In this document: positions 25,111 through 35,077 of the stretch, in pieces
Position numbering within the stretch: the first letter of the stretch is position 1
Layout of the letters: each line of letters opens with the position of its first letter
Origin: JALCSJ01 sp036788835
GTDB lineage: Bacteria; Bacillota; Negativicutes; Acidaminococcales; Acidaminococcaceae
Assembly (NCBI GenBank): GCA_036788835.1
Contig: DAIQMR010000016.1
Span: 1-49,645, forward strand
Length of the DNA stretch: 49,645 nucleotides
Direction of reading: 5' to 3'
Program-made: the position numbers and the translations under genes
The notes under the pieces: model-generated
What the model was told of the DNA's origin: nothing
Seen by the model: only the letters and a program-made list of their open reading frames with translations
The model's database searches: none

Positions 25111-26730
25111 ATGACAAAGTACATTTTTGTAACCGGTGGAGTTGTTTCTTCATTAGGAAAAGGTATTACGGCGGCTTCTTTGGGTAGGCTGCTTAAGAGC
25201 AGGGGATACACGGTAACTATCCAAAAATTCGACCCGTATATTAATATAGACCCGGGAACAATGAGCCCCTATCAACACGGGGAAGTTTTTGTCACAGATG
25301 ATGGAGCAGAAACAGATTTAGACTTGGGACACTATGAACGTTTTATTGACATTAATTTATCGAAGAGTTCCAACGTAACAGCAGGACGTATCTACCAATC
25401 TGTAATCGAAAAAGAACGCCGGGGAGATTTCTTGGGACGTACCGTTCAGGTTATTCCTCATATTACCAACGAAATCAAAGAGAGAGTGTATAGAGTAGGC
25501 AGACAGGACAAAGCGGATTTTGTCATTACGGAAATCGGCGGTACAGTAGGCGATATTGAAAGCGAGCCTTTTTTGGAGGCTATCCGCCAAGTAAAGAAAG
25601 ATATTGGCAGAAACGATGTGCTATATATTCATGTCACTTTGATCCCTTACATTAAGGCCGCGGGAGAGCTGAAGACCAAGCCGACCCAGCACAGCGTGAA
25701 ACAATTACGCAGTATCGGTATTACTCCGGATATTTTGGTATGCCGCAGCGAAAAGCCTATAACCAAAGAAATGCGGGAAAAGATTGCTATGTTCTGTGAT
25801 GTTGATACGGAAGCAGTATTCCAATCAATTACTGCTCCCAGTATTTATCAAGTGCCTGTGTTATTAGAAGAGCAAGGCTTGGATACGGTTGTTTTGAAGA
25901 AATTGGAGATGGAAGACAAACCGAAACACATGGAAGAATGGCACAAAATGGTGGAGAGAATTCTGGCTCCTCATTCCAGAAAGGCTACCATTGCCATTGT
26001 AGGTAAGTACGTAGAGCTTCATGATTCTTATATCAGTATTTGCGAAGCATTGAATCATGCTGGCTTTTATAATGATGCAGATGTCACTATCAAATTTGTC
26101 AATGCGGAAAAACTGGAAGATTCTTCCGTTGATATTGCCCAGATTTTAGCCGGCGCTGATGGCATTCTGGTGCCTGGCGGGTTTGGGGATCGTGGTATTG
26201 AAGGCATGATTAAGGCTATTAAATATGCCAGAGAAAACAAGATTCCTTTCTTTGGGATTTGCTTAGGCATGCAATGTGCCGTTATTGAATTTGCCAGAGA
26301 TGTTTGCGGAATGACCAATGCCAATAGTACGGAATTTGACGAGGATACGCCTTATCCGGTTATTTATTTAATGCCGGAGCAGCAAAGTATTGAAATCAAG
26401 GGCGGGACAATGCGGTTAGGAAAATATCCATGTAAGATTTATCCTAACACATTGGCAGAGAAAGCCTATGGCGAACCTTTGATTTATGAACGCCATCGTC
26501 ATCGTTATGAAGTGAACAATGAGCTGAAAGACCAACTTTTCGGTAAAGGTCTTGTTTTGGGCGGAACCTTGCCTAATGGCAAACTGGTAGAAATGGTTGA
26601 ACTTCCTACTGATGTCAATCCTTGGTTTTTAGGTGTTCAGTTTCATCCGGAATTGAAATCCCGTCCCACTAATCCACATCCTTTATTCAGAGCTTTTGTC
26701 GCAGCTGCTTTAGGTAATCAGGAGAAGTAG
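25111..26730 (+). CDS. pyrG: CTP synthase
   Basis: PyrG aminates UTP to CTP with glutamine-derived ammonia and ATP. The 539-residue protein has the synthetase domain (about 1-265; FVTGGVVSSLGKGI at 5-18) and a class I glutamine amidotransferase domain (about 290-535) with the triad C384 (GICLGMQ), H512 and E514 (FHPE). The ATG at 25111 follows GGGAGG by a normal distance; an in-frame TTG at 25081 is rejected. No attenuator like that of B. subtilis pyrG is seen before it, since only 34 bp separate it from argS. Confidence 0.98.
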   Translation: MTKYIFVTGGVVSSLGKGITAASLGRLLKSRGYTVTIQKFDPYINIDPGTMSPYQHGEVFVTDDGAETDLDLGHYERFIDINLSKSSNVTAGRIYQSVIEKERRGDFLGRTVQVIPHITNEIKERVYRVGRQDKADFVITEIGGTVGDIESEPFLEAIRQVKKDIGRNDVLYIHVTLIPYIKAAGELKTKPTQHSVKQLRSIGITPDILVCRSEKPITKEMREKIAMFCDVDTEAVFQSITAPSIYQVPVLLEEQGLDTVVLKKLEMEDKPKHMEEWHKMVERILAPHSRKATIAIVGKYVELHDSYISICEALNHAGFYNDADVTIKFVNAEKLEDSSVDIAQILAGADGILVPGGFGDRGIEGMIKAIKYARENKIPFFGICLGMQCAVIEFARDVCGMTNANSTEFDEDTPYPVIYLMPEQQSIEIKGGTMRLGKYPCKIYPNTLAEKAYGEPLIYERHRHRYEVNNELKDQLFGKGLVLGGTLPNGKLVEMVELPTDVNPWFLGVQFHPELKSRPTNPHPLFRAFVAAALGNQEK

Positions 26731-26744
26731 CGTTAGGAGAGAGT

Positions 26745-27692
26745 ATGTTAAAAAGAATTTTTATGACCGTGATTTTACTTTTGGCAGTACTGAGTTTTGT
26801 TATTTCCCTTTTAGGTGGCAAGAACAGTTCCTCTGCTGTGAAAAAAGCAGAAGATACGGCTGTAAAGGGAGATAAAATCGCTGTTATTGATATTACCGGT
26901 ATGATGCTTTCCGGTGGTTCCGGTGTTCCTCAGCTTTTCGCTGATTCAACAGGGGCATATAGCAATACCATTATGAAACAGTTGCGCAGGGCAGCAAAAG
27001 ACAAAAATGTTAAAGCTGTTTTGTTAAACATTAATTCCCCCGGAGGCAGCGTGACTTCCGCTGAGGAAATCAGCGAAGAAATTCAAAAATTCAAGAAGGA
27101 AAGCAATAAGCCCATTGTAGCCACCATGGGCGACGCGGGGGCGTCTGCCGCCTATTATGTAGCTGCCAACTGTGATAAGATTTATGCTAATGCTTCAACT
27201 CTAACGGGAAGTATTGGCGTATATATCGGTAGTAAAAACCTGGAAGAGTTGTATAAAAAAATCGGGATTTCTGACGTAATGATTAAAAGCGGTGTCCACA
27301 AGGATATTTTGTCAGGTGCCCGGCCTATGACCACAGAGGAACGAGCTATTCTGCAATCAATGGTAGATGAAATGTTCGAATCTTTTTTGCAAAATGTCAG
27401 TATTGGCCGCAAGTTGCCCCTAGAACAAGTGAGAGCCTTGGCTGATGGACGGGTTTATACCGGCCGGCAGGCTAAGAATCTGAAGCTCGTTGATGAAATC
27501 GGCAACTATTATGATGCCTTGGCAGGTACCGGGGAACTGGCACAAATCAAAGGAGACCCCATTGTAATTAAATATGATTCTGTTCAGGATTGGCGCAGTT
27601 GGTTTACGGGTCAGCTCGCCGGCCAGGTATCTGCTAAGATTTTAGAGTCTTTACAATTACCTACAGATACAGCTGCTTGGCATAAGGGGTGA
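26745..27692 (+). CDS. sppA: Signal peptide peptidase SppA, short S49 type
   Basis: A membrane-anchored serine protease that degrades signal peptides left in the membrane. The 315-residue protein has one N-terminal anchor (about 5-24) and a single S49 domain. Catalytic residues by comparison with B. subtilis SppA are S134 (GDAGASAAYYVA) and K186 (GVHKDIL). INSPGGSV near 97-104 is the usual oxyanion-region block. It follows pyrG by 14 bp and precedes a small membrane protein gene by 4 bp. Confidence 0.94.
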   Translation: MLKRIFMTVILLLAVLSFVISLLGGKNSSSAVKKAEDTAVKGDKIAVIDITGMMLSGGSGVPQLFADSTGAYSNTIMKQLRRAAKDKNVKAVLLNINSPGGSVTSAEEISEEIQKFKKESNKPIVATMGDAGASAAYYVAANCDKIYANASTLTGSIGVYIGSKNLEELYKKIGISDVMIKSGVHKDILSGARPMTTEERAILQSMVDEMFESFLQNVSIGRKLPLEQVRALADGRVYTGRQAKNLKLVDEIGNYYDALAGTGELAQIKGDPIVIKYDSVQDWRSWFTGQLAGQVSAKILESLQLPTDTAAWHKG

Positions 27693-27696
27693 GGCT

Positions 27697-28266
27697 ATGA
27701 GGAGAAAATCCTTTGATGTCCTCTTTGATACGAGAAATGGTATGACATGGCTTGCAGACCATCCTACTATGTGGCGCAGTTTGTATTACTTTGTCATTAG
27801 CACAGGCGCTTTTGTGGGTGTTTGCACCAATGTGTTTTTTAAAGAAGAATATATTGGAGTCCGCTTTGCTATTTTAGTTGGTATATTGCTGATTAGAGCT
27901 CTAGAGCTGGTTGTGTTTGGCTGCTTCCTCCACGGATTAATTGATTTGTGCGGAGGCGGTTCAGGGAACGTGCGGGGATTTTTATGTGTTCTGGGCTTTA
28001 CTTCCCTGCCTTATCTGGTTTTGACTCCCTTGGTTCTTTTGTCAGTACAGCTGGGAGGACTGGGACTTTTGAGCCTGCCGGTTATTTGTTTTGCGGCTTT
28101 TCTTTGGTCTCTGTATTTAATAATACGAGCTGTGGAAGCCGTGTATTTACTGGATTTGCTCCGGTCGGCGATGGCAGTGTTTTTTGCTTTTTTTCTTTGG
28201 CTGATTATGCTTGTTTTACCTGTATATCTTTTGGTTAATTTGTTTGTTCGTAGTTTTTGGGGTTGA
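27697..28266 (+). CDS. Small polytopic membrane protein, possibly Yip1 family
   Basis: A 189-residue very hydrophobic protein with about five membrane segments (near 26-45, 55-80, 98-118, 122-145 and 158-185). I cannot place it firmly. The conserved-looking arrangement of an N-terminal amphipathic stretch followed by five helices resembles YIP1-family (PF04893) proteins, but no diagnostic motif is clear. It starts 4 bp after sppA with GGGGTGAGG before the ATG, so it is translationally close to SppA and could be a partner in membrane proteolysis or quality control; this is only positional inference. Confidence 0.6.
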   Translation: MRRKSFDVLFDTRNGMTWLADHPTMWRSLYYFVISTGAFVGVCTNVFFKEEYIGVRFAILVGILLIRALELVVFGCFLHGLIDLCGGGSGNVRGFLCVLGFTSLPYLVLTPLVLLSVQLGGLGLLSLPVICFAAFLWSLYLIIRAVEAVYLLDLLRSAMAVFFAFFLWLIMLVLPVYLLVNLFVRSFWG

Positions 28267-28276
28267 GAACGTACAC

Positions 28277-28305
28277 TTGCAGTAATCTCGGTAATGTGTG
28301 ATAAT
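28277..28305 (+). promoter_or_regulatory. Promoter for glpX
   Basis: TTGCAG (28277-28282) and GATAAT (28300-28305) are 17 bp apart, 30 bp before the glpX start. Confidence 0.55.
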
Positions 28306-28335
28306 TAAACTATGTAAAGGGAGGTTGAGAACTCA

Positions 28336-29298
28336 ATGAAGAGAGAACTTTCGATGGAATTTGTCAGAGTGACAGAAGCTGCCGCGGTGGCATGTGCTCG
28401 CAGCGTAGGCAGAGGTGACAAGAACGGTACCGACCAATTGGCAGTTGATGCCATGCGTAAAATGTTCGACACAGTGAACATTAACGGTACAGTGGTTATC
28501 GGAGAAGGGGAAATGGATGAGGCTCCCATGTTGTACATAGGAGAAAAAGTTGGTGCCGGCGGGGAAGCGGTAGATATTGCTGTTGACCCTGTAGAAGGCA
28601 CTAATCTAGTAGCTAAAGGCCAACCGGGTGCTATTGCTGTTATCGCCATTGCACCAAAAGGCTGTCTGCTTCATGCTCCTGATATGTATATGCAGAAAAT
28701 TGCGGTTGGTCCTCGTGCCAAAGGATGCATTGATATAGATGCATCAGTAAAAGATAATTTGACAAATGTTGCAAAAGCTTTGCAGCGCAGTGTAGCAGAT
28801 TTGTCTGTTGTGGTTTTGGATCGTCCTCGTCATAGAAAAATTATTGAAGAAGTTCGTGCTGCCGGCGCCAGAATCAGACTGATTACCGACGGTGATGTGG
28901 ATCCTATTGTGAATGCGGGTATTGAAGGTACGGGCGTTCATATGTATATCGGGATTGGCGGTGCTCCTGAAGGAGTGCTTGCTGCTGTAGGCCTGAAATG
29001 CCTGGGCGGCGATATGCAGGCAAGGCTTCTGCCGGAGAATGCCGAACAGGAAGCCAGATGTCACAAAATGGGTATTACGGATTTAAAACATGTTTTAACT
29101 ATTGATGATTTGGTAAAAGGCGATGACTGTATGTATACAGCTACAGCTGTAACAGCCTGCGATATGCTCCATGGGGTCAGATACTTCGGTAATGGGGCAC
29201 GTACCCACACGATTTCCATGCGCTATGCAACCGGCACGGTTCGTTTCGTAGATGCTGTTCATACCTTTAACAAAGACCATATTAATATCAAACTATAA
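28336..29298 (+). CDS. glpX: Fructose-1,6-bisphosphatase class II
   Basis: GlpX hydrolyses fructose-1,6-bisphosphate to fructose-6-phosphate in gluconeogenesis. The 320-residue protein has the class II features: GRGDKNGTDQLAVDAMR (near 25-41), GEGEMDEAPMLY metal-binding block (near 57-68) and VDPVEGTNLVAKG (near 84-96). RBS GGGAGGT is 9-10 bp upstream. It is monocistronic, with its own promoter and a hairpin after it. A gluconeogenic enzyme fits an organism living on organic acids, though that is only suggestive. Confidence 0.96.
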   Translation: MKRELSMEFVRVTEAAAVACARSVGRGDKNGTDQLAVDAMRKMFDTVNINGTVVIGEGEMDEAPMLYIGEKVGAGGEAVDIAVDPVEGTNLVAKGQPGAIAVIAIAPKGCLLHAPDMYMQKIAVGPRAKGCIDIDASVKDNLTNVAKALQRSVADLSVVVLDRPRHRKIIEEVRAAGARIRLITDGDVDPIVNAGIEGTGVHMYIGIGGAPEGVLAAVGLKCLGGDMQARLLPENAEQEARCHKMGITDLKHVLTIDDLVKGDDCMYTATAVTACDMLHGVRYFGNGARTHTISMRYATGTVRFVDAVHTFNKDHINIKL

Positions 29299-29311
29299 TT
29301 GTGATTTATAA

Positions 29312-29346
29312 CCGAAAATCGGGCCTAGCCCGGTTTTCGGCTTAAG
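29312..29346 (+). terminator. Terminator hairpin after glpX
   Basis: CCGAAAATCGGGC (29312-29324) pairs with GCCCGGTTTTCGG (29328-29340), 13 pairs with one G-U, around CTA. The tail CTTAAGTT is weak in T. Confidence 0.65.
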
Positions 29347-29361
29347 TTATTTGAAGGACCT

Positions 29362-32300
29362 ATGCAAAAAGAAATTCTGGAGCTACTAAAAAAGCAGGCC
29401 ACGGTGCAAGATATTAAGACTATGTGGCAGACTGCATCTAAAACAATAAATATCACCGGCTTAACGGAAACAGTTAAAGCCGGCTTTTTGTGTGCCATAA
29501 GGTCAGTTTTGGCAAACGAGGGCAATTTGACAATTCTGGTAGCCAATCGGGATGATATCAGGCGCTGGCGCAGAGAGCTGCTGTATTTTTATCCGGATTT
29601 GGAAGTGCGGGAACTTTACCCGGTAAATTTTTTACAGGAACGTGTGGAAACAAAAAATCAGGAAGTAATGGCAGAGAGGGTTACAGCCCTTGGTATTATG
29701 CTGAAAGAAATGCCGGGTATTGTTTTTGTTACGGCAGAAGCTTTTGTGCAAAAACTGCCAACAGCAAAAACTTTTTTGCAAAAGAATCTTGCTTTGTCTT
29801 TAGGAGAAGTAGAGGACCGGGAGGAGATTTTAAATAGGCTGGTAGAAATGGGATATGAGCGTACTGAGCAGGTAGAAACTCTGGGACAGTTTGCCGTACG
29901 TGGGGATATTCTGGACGTTTTTCCTATTAATATGGAGAATCCGGTGCGTATTGAGTGGTTTGATACCAATGTAGATGCCATGCGCAGTTTTTCCCTGACC
30001 GACCAGAGAGCTCTCAAAGTCCTGGAAGCGGTGGAAATCGTGCCCATTACAGTTCATGATGCTGTGTATGAATCATCCTTATTTGACTATATAGGTAAAG
30101 GTTCTTTGACGGTACTGGATGAACCGGGACGTTTTTTTGAGGAGTGCAAAAAAACCTATAGCGATACCAGAGAAGCAGGGGAAGATTATTTATTTGCTCC
30201 CGAGGACACACTGAAAATGTGTAATAGGCACAAGATTCTTGTTACCAGTGTCCTCACCCATAATTATTTCCCCAAGGCTAGTCAAGTCTCTGTGCCGGTA
30301 AGAGAGGCTACGTCTTATAACAAAAATACTAATTTGTTAATAAAAGATTTACAGGGATATTTGGCAGAAGGACTTTGTCCCTTGCTGGAAATGAGTTCTA
30401 AGGAAAAAGCCGCCGGTATTGCCGAGAGTCTGACCCGCAGCGGAGCTCATATGACATATGTAACCAAGGGCAATCTGCTTAGGCAAGGGGGAGGAACTGT
30501 TTTTGTCGGAGAGATTGGCAACGGGTTCCGTTTCTGGCATGAGAAGTGGATCCTTTTGACCGAAAAAGATGTTTTCGGCATGCAAAAACGCAAGCGTTTG
30601 CCAAAACACCAGGGTAAAGGAACGCAGATTAATTATTTTTCCGAAATTAAAACAGGGGATTATGTGGTTCACGATATCCATGGTATCGGCCGCTATGAAG
30701 GGGTAGAAACTATTGAGGTAGACGGGCTTCATCGGGATTATTTGCGCATCCAATATGCAGGAACAGATAAGTTGTTCATGCCCATTGACCAAATAAGCCA
30801 GCTGCATAAATACGTAGGCTCAGAAGGCAGACCGCCCAGACTGTCCAAAATGGGCGGTGCAGATTGGAGCAAGGTTAAGACCCGGGCTCAAAAAGCCATT
30901 ACTATTATGGCTACTGATTTACTGCGGTTATATGCTCAGCGAAAAATATCTCAGGGCCATGCCTTTTCACCGGATACACCATGGCAAAAAGAATTCGAAG
31001 CAAGTTTTCCTTTTGAAGAAACTCCTGACCAACTGCAAGCGGTCAAAGAAATCAAACATGATATGGAACAGCCTATTCCTATGGAACGGCTTTTGTGCGG
31101 AGACGTAGGCTATGGGAAAACAGAGGTTGCCATTCGCGCCGCCTTTAAAGCCGTTATGGACGGCAAGCAGGTGGCGGTATTGGCACCTACAACTGTTTTG
31201 GCACAGCAACATTTGCTGACTTTTTCTCAGAGAATGAGTCCCTTTGGTGTTAAGGTAGATATGATTAGCCGCTTTAGAACTACATTAGAGCAAAAAGATG
31301 TTTTGGAGAAATTAGCAGACCGTCAGATAGATGTGCTCATTGGAACCCATAGAATCTTGCAGCCGGATGTGCAATTCCCGGATTTAGGTTTACTAATCAT
31401 AGATGAAGAACAACGTTTTGGGGTGGCCCAAAAAGAGAAAATAAAGAAATGGATTACAGGTATTGATGTGCTGACCTTATCGGCTACGCCCATTCCCAGA
31501 ACATTGCATTTGGCCCTGGTCAAAGGCAAGGATATGAGTGTTATTGAGTCTCCTCCGGAAGACAGACTGCCGGTGGAGACCTACGTGGCGGAGTACGATG
31601 ATAGTATGGTTAAAGAAGCCATTGAAAGAGAAATCCGCCGGGGAGGCAGGGTATACTATGTCTACAATCGTGTGGAAGGGTTGGAGGCTATAGCCCATAA
31701 GCTTCATGAATTAATACCGGGGCTGTCTTTGCGCATTGCTCACGGTCAGATGAATGAGTATCAGTTAGAAGATGCCATGGTAGGATTTTATAATGGAGAT
31801 TTTGACCTGCTTTTGTGCACTACTATTATAGAAAACGGGCTGGATGTTCCTTTGGCTAATACCATTATTATTCAGGGCGCGGAAAATTTCGGCTTGTCCC
31901 AGCTTTATCAAATGCGGGGAAGGGTAGGCAGATCTTCACGGCTGGCCTATGCCTATTTCCTTTATAAGAAGCAAAGAGCTTTAACGGAAATTGCCCAAAA
32001 GAGATTACAGGCTATTCGTGACTTTACGGAATTGGGCGCCGGTTTTCAGATTGCCATGCGGGATCTGGAAATCAGAGGGGCAGGAAATATTTTAGGAGCT
32101 CAGCAGCATGGCCATATTGCCGGCATTGGGTTTGCCGCCTATTGTCAATTGTTGGAAGAGACCATTAATCGTCTGCAAGATGGCAGCGGGCCCAAAGAAA
32201 TAGAGCCGGAACCGATTGTAGAAATCAAGCTGGATGCCTATATACCCAACGATTACATAGATAATCCAAGATATAAAATGGAAATATATCGTAGGCTCAG

Positions 32301-32643
32301 TGAAATGGTTTATGGGGAAAGCGATGACTTATTGGATGAAATTATCGATAGGTTCGGGGAGCCGCCCAAGGAGGTAGAAAATCTTTGGAAGTTGGCCAAA
32401 CTAAAAGGTCTGTGCCGGCAAATGGGTGTCCAGGGAATTACTATAGGACCGGGTGATATACGGGTTACTTTCGGCAAGCATTCTCTGGCTAATCCGGACG
32501 CTATTATGCAACTAGTGCGTAAGAATATTCCCAAGATTTGGCTAAAGACAGGTACCAGGACTCAGCTTATTATCAAGAAAGCAGTGCTAGGTAACAGTGA
32601 CCAGCTCACCTGGTTAGAAAAACACCTTACAGCTATGCTATAA
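29362..32643 (+). CDS. mfd: Transcription-repair coupling factor
   Basis: Mfd pushes RNA polymerase off DNA lesions and recruits UvrA. The 1093-residue protein shows the full domain order: UvrB-like N-terminal module (to about 350), CarD/RNA-polymerase-interacting domain (about 430-500; GDYVVHDIHGIGRYEG), RecG-like helicase with Walker A GDVGYGKT at 580-587 and DEEQ at 681-684, then a C-terminal TRCF domain (about 960-1070). It is slightly shorter than the 1150-1180 common in the family. It starts the mfd-murJ-mazG run; murJ follows after 25 bp, where Bacillus has spoVT. Confidence 0.97.
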   Translation: MQKEILELLKKQATVQDIKTMWQTASKTINITGLTETVKAGFLCAIRSVLANEGNLTILVANRDDIRRWRRELLYFYPDLEVRELYPVNFLQERVETKNQEVMAERVTALGIMLKEMPGIVFVTAEAFVQKLPTAKTFLQKNLALSLGEVEDREEILNRLVEMGYERTEQVETLGQFAVRGDILDVFPINMENPVRIEWFDTNVDAMRSFSLTDQRALKVLEAVEIVPITVHDAVYESSLFDYIGKGSLTVLDEPGRFFEECKKTYSDTREAGEDYLFAPEDTLKMCNRHKILVTSVLTHNYFPKASQVSVPVREATSYNKNTNLLIKDLQGYLAEGLCPLLEMSSKEKAAGIAESLTRSGAHMTYVTKGNLLRQGGGTVFVGEIGNGFRFWHEKWILLTEKDVFGMQKRKRLPKHQGKGTQINYFSEIKTGDYVVHDIHGIGRYEGVETIEVDGLHRDYLRIQYAGTDKLFMPIDQISQLHKYVGSEGRPPRLSKMGGADWSKVKTRAQKAITIMATDLLRLYAQRKISQGHAFSPDTPWQKEFEASFPFEETPDQLQAVKEIKHDMEQPIPMERLLCGDVGYGKTEVAIRAAFKAVMDGKQVAVLAPTTVLAQQHLLTFSQRMSPFGVKVDMISRFRTTLEQKDVLEKLADRQIDVLIGTHRILQPDVQFPDLGLLIIDEEQRFGVAQKEKIKKWITGIDVLTLSATPIPRTLHLALVKGKDMSVIESPPEDRLPVETYVAEYDDSMVKEAIEREIRRGGRVYYVYNRVEGLEAIAHKLHELIPGLSLRIAHGQMNEYQLEDAMVGFYNGDFDLLLCTTIIENGLDVPLANTIIIQGAENFGLSQLYQMRGRVGRSSRLAYAYFLYKKQRALTEIAQKRLQAIRDFTELGAGFQIAMRDLEIRGAGNILGAQQHGHIAGIGFAAYCQLLEETINRLQDGSGPKEIEPEPIVEIKLDAYIPNDYIDNPRYKMEIYRRLSEMVYGESDDLLDEIIDRFGEPPKEVENLWKLAKLKGLCRQMGVQGITIGPGDIRVTFGKHSLANPDAIMQLVRKNIPKIWLKTGTRTQLIIKKAVLGNSDQLTWLEKHLTAML

Positions 32644-32668
32644 TTAAAAAATCGAAGGGGGGAGAAGT

Positions 32669-34231
32669 ATGAAGAATAAATTTTTGCAGGGAGCACTGAT
32701 TTTGACCATAGCCGGACTTTTGGTCAAAGTTATCGGCTCCGTTAATCGCATACTTCTTTCCCGGCTTTTAGGCGGCGAAGGTATTGGCCTTTACCAAATT
32801 GCTTATCCTATTTATCTTTTAATTATAGCTATTTCTGCGGCAGGAGTTCCTACCGCTATTTCCATTATGGTAGCAAAATTAGTGGCCAAGAAAGATTACC
32901 GCGGTGCACAGCGTATTTTTAAAGTATCGGCGGGACTGATGGTTTTTGCCGGCAGTTTCTTTGCGGTATTGCTGTATATTGCGGCCAACTGGCTGATAAC
33001 TACCGAGATTATTAGAGATGCCAGAGCATACTATGCCTTAATGGCTTTAATTCCGGCGGTTTTTTTTGCCACGATTTTGGCCAGCTTCCGTGGTTATTTT
33101 CAAGGCTATCAAAACATGACACCGCCGGCTGTTTCCCAAATTTTGGAACAGCTGGTAAGAGTGACAGTAATGCTGGGTTTGGCCTATTACCTATTGCCAC
33201 GCGGTTTGGAATATGCGGCCGCCGGGGCAGCTTTCGGCGCCGTACCAGGTTCTATTACCGGTATTATTGTCCTTAGCTTTTTTTATTATCGACACAAAGA
33301 AATGTGGCAATTGCCAGCAGATGCCTGTATGGCAGGCGATTCACCAACCGTGGGCAAAATCGCTAAAGATTTAATCAAACTGGCTATTCCTGTTTCCTGC
33401 GCCAACTTAATGCTGCCGGTTGTTAACGGCATTGATATGCTTATTGTGCCGGGCAGATTGGAAGCAGCAGGGTTCACGGTCCAGGAGGCCACTAGGGCTT
33501 TTGGTTATCTGGCCGGGATGGCACTGCCGCTGGTAACCATGTCCACTATTCCTACGACTTCCCTTGCGGCGGCAATTGTTCCGGCTATTTCTGAAGCAAA
33601 AGCTTTGGGCAATACAGAAGAAATTAAGAAAAAGTGTTCTCTGGGATTACGGTTGGGAGCTATTATTACCCTGCCGGCAGCCTTAGGCATTTGGGCTTTG
33701 GCCTGGCCTATATCCCGTCTGCTCTATGGCACATTCCATGCGGCACCGGTGATTTCTCAAATGGCACCTTCTGTTTTCCTTTTCGGTATGCAGCAGGTTA
33801 CCACAGGAATTCTCCAAGGCATGGGTTATACGTATCTGCCCATGCTTAATATGCTTATCAGCGTTGTGGCAAAGGCTTTCTGCCTGTGGCGGCTTACGGC
33901 TATACCGGCCTACAATATAGTGGGTGCGGCATGGGCTTCGGATATAAACTTTTTAGTGGCGGCTTTTCTGAATGTTGTTTGTCTGTCTTATGTCGGTAAA
34001 TGTACATTACCGTTTAAAACGGGAGGGAAGATTTTTCTTTCCGGCCTGATTATGGTGGCGGCAGTAATCTTGGCTAATGGTGCCATGAGGACAACCAGTC
34101 TGGGAGTGGCAGCCAATACGCTTTTGTCAGTATTGTTGGGAGTAGTTGTTTACATTCTCTGTTTGTGGTTCATGCATGAGCTGGATGATGTGAAAGAATT
34201 TCTGTGGAGGAAGAAAGGTGGCACAAGATAA
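32669..34231 (+). CDS. SpoVB/MurJ-family lipid flippase (YtgP-like)
   Basis: A 520-residue polytopic protein of the MOP/PST superfamily with about 14 membrane helices. The N-terminus (LVKVIGSVNRILLSRLLGGEGIGLYQIAYPIY) matches the SpoVB/YtgP group. B. subtilis YtgP is the vegetative MurJ-type lipid II flippase, and SpoVB is its sporulation paralog. The position between mfd and mazG is that of spoVB in Bacillus. In a lineage lacking the other sporulation genes it more likely serves vegetative lipid II export. It overlaps mazG by one base. Confidence 0.88.
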   Translation: MKNKFLQGALILTIAGLLVKVIGSVNRILLSRLLGGEGIGLYQIAYPIYLLIIAISAAGVPTAISIMVAKLVAKKDYRGAQRIFKVSAGLMVFAGSFFAVLLYIAANWLITTEIIRDARAYYALMALIPAVFFATILASFRGYFQGYQNMTPPAVSQILEQLVRVTVMLGLAYYLLPRGLEYAAAGAAFGAVPGSITGIIVLSFFYYRHKEMWQLPADACMAGDSPTVGKIAKDLIKLAIPVSCANLMLPVVNGIDMLIVPGRLEAAGFTVQEATRAFGYLAGMALPLVTMSTIPTTSLAAAIVPAISEAKALGNTEEIKKKCSLGLRLGAIITLPAALGIWALAWPISRLLYGTFHAAPVISQMAPSVFLFGMQQVTTGILQGMGYTYLPMLNMLISVVAKAFCLWRLTAIPAYNIVGAAWASDINFLVAAFLNVVCLSYVGKCTLPFKTGGKIFLSGLIMVAAVILANGAMRTTSLGVAANTLLSVLLGVVVYILCLWFMHELDDVKEFLWRKKGGTR

Positions 34232-35016
34232 TGACAAAGAGCGAAATGGATGTGAAGCCTTTGGAAAAAGTTATGAAAAGGCTGCGAGAACCGGGTGGCT
34301 GTCCTTGGGATAGAGAGCAGAATCATAAGACTCTGCGCAATGACTTTTTGGAAGAAGTATATGAATTCCTAGAAACTGTTGATGACAATGACATAGAAGG
34401 CATGCGGGAGGAACTGGGAGACGTGCTCTTACAGGTGGTGTTTCATGCCCGCCTGGAAGAGGAACTGGGACACTTTACCATGCAGGACGTGGTGGATGAC
34501 ATTGTAAAAAAGTTAATTCATCGGCATCCCCATGTCTATGGGACTATAGAGGTAGATAGCGCTGAACAGGTCCTGAGTAACTGGGAGAAAATTAAAGCTC
34601 AGGAAAAAACCGAAAGGAAGAAAGTCTTGGATGGTATAACCAAGGGCCAGCCTGCCTTAATGCGGGCTTACAAGATGCAAAAGAAAACTGCCAAAGTCGG
34701 GTTTGATTGGGACAAGACAGAGCAGGTATGGGAAAAAGTTCAGGAAGAATTAGGTGAATTACAAGAGGCCGTAAAAAGCAAAAATCAAGAAAATATAGAG
34801 TGGGAGCTGGGGGACACGATTTTCGCCCTTGCCAATTATGCCCGTCACTTAGGCGTAGAGCCAGAAGTAGCACTTAACAAAACCAACAACAGATTCGCCA
34901 GAAGGTTTGATTTTGTGGAAAAATCCGTAACCTCTACAGGTAGGGCCTGGGGGGATTTCAGCCTTTTGGACCTGGATAAACTGTGGAATGATGCCAAAAA
35001 ACAGGAAAAAAAGTGA
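34231..35016 (+). CDS. mazG: Nucleoside triphosphate pyrophosphohydrolase, MazG
   Basis: MazG hydrolyses NTPs and dNTPs to monophosphates, cleaning up aberrant nucleotides and modulating ppGpp-related toxicity. The 261-residue protein has tandem MazG domains. The first is near 10-125, with CPWDREQNHKTLRNDFLEEVYEF and EELGDVLLQVVFHA as the EExxE...D metal site. The second is near 150-245, with QEELGELQEAV and WELGDTIFALANYARHL. The ATG at 34231 overlaps the murJ stop (TAATG) and has AAAGGTGG 9 bp ahead; the longer in-frame start at 34204 is rejected. The N-terminal tetrapyrrole-methylase domain fused in B. subtilis YabN is absent. Confidence 0.94.
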   Translation: MTKSEMDVKPLEKVMKRLREPGGCPWDREQNHKTLRNDFLEEVYEFLETVDDNDIEGMREELGDVLLQVVFHARLEEELGHFTMQDVVDDIVKKLIHRHPHVYGTIEVDSAEQVLSNWEKIKAQEKTERKKVLDGITKGQPALMRAYKMQKKTAKVGFDWDKTEQVWEKVQEELGELQEAVKSKNQENIEWELGDTIFALANYARHLGVEPEVALNKTNNRFARRFDFVEKSVTSTGRAWGDFSLLDLDKLWNDAKKQEKK

Positions 35017-35057
35017 AAAAAATGCGATAAAAGCGTGCTTTTTTCAGAATTTTATGG

Positions 35058-35063
35058 TACAAT
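35058..35063 (+). promoter_or_regulatory. Possible -10 box for hup
   Basis: TACAAT lies about 60 bp before the hup start, preceded by TATGG. No good -35 hexamer stands at the right distance. Confidence 0.35.
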
Positions 35064-35077
35064 TTATCCGTAATGAT

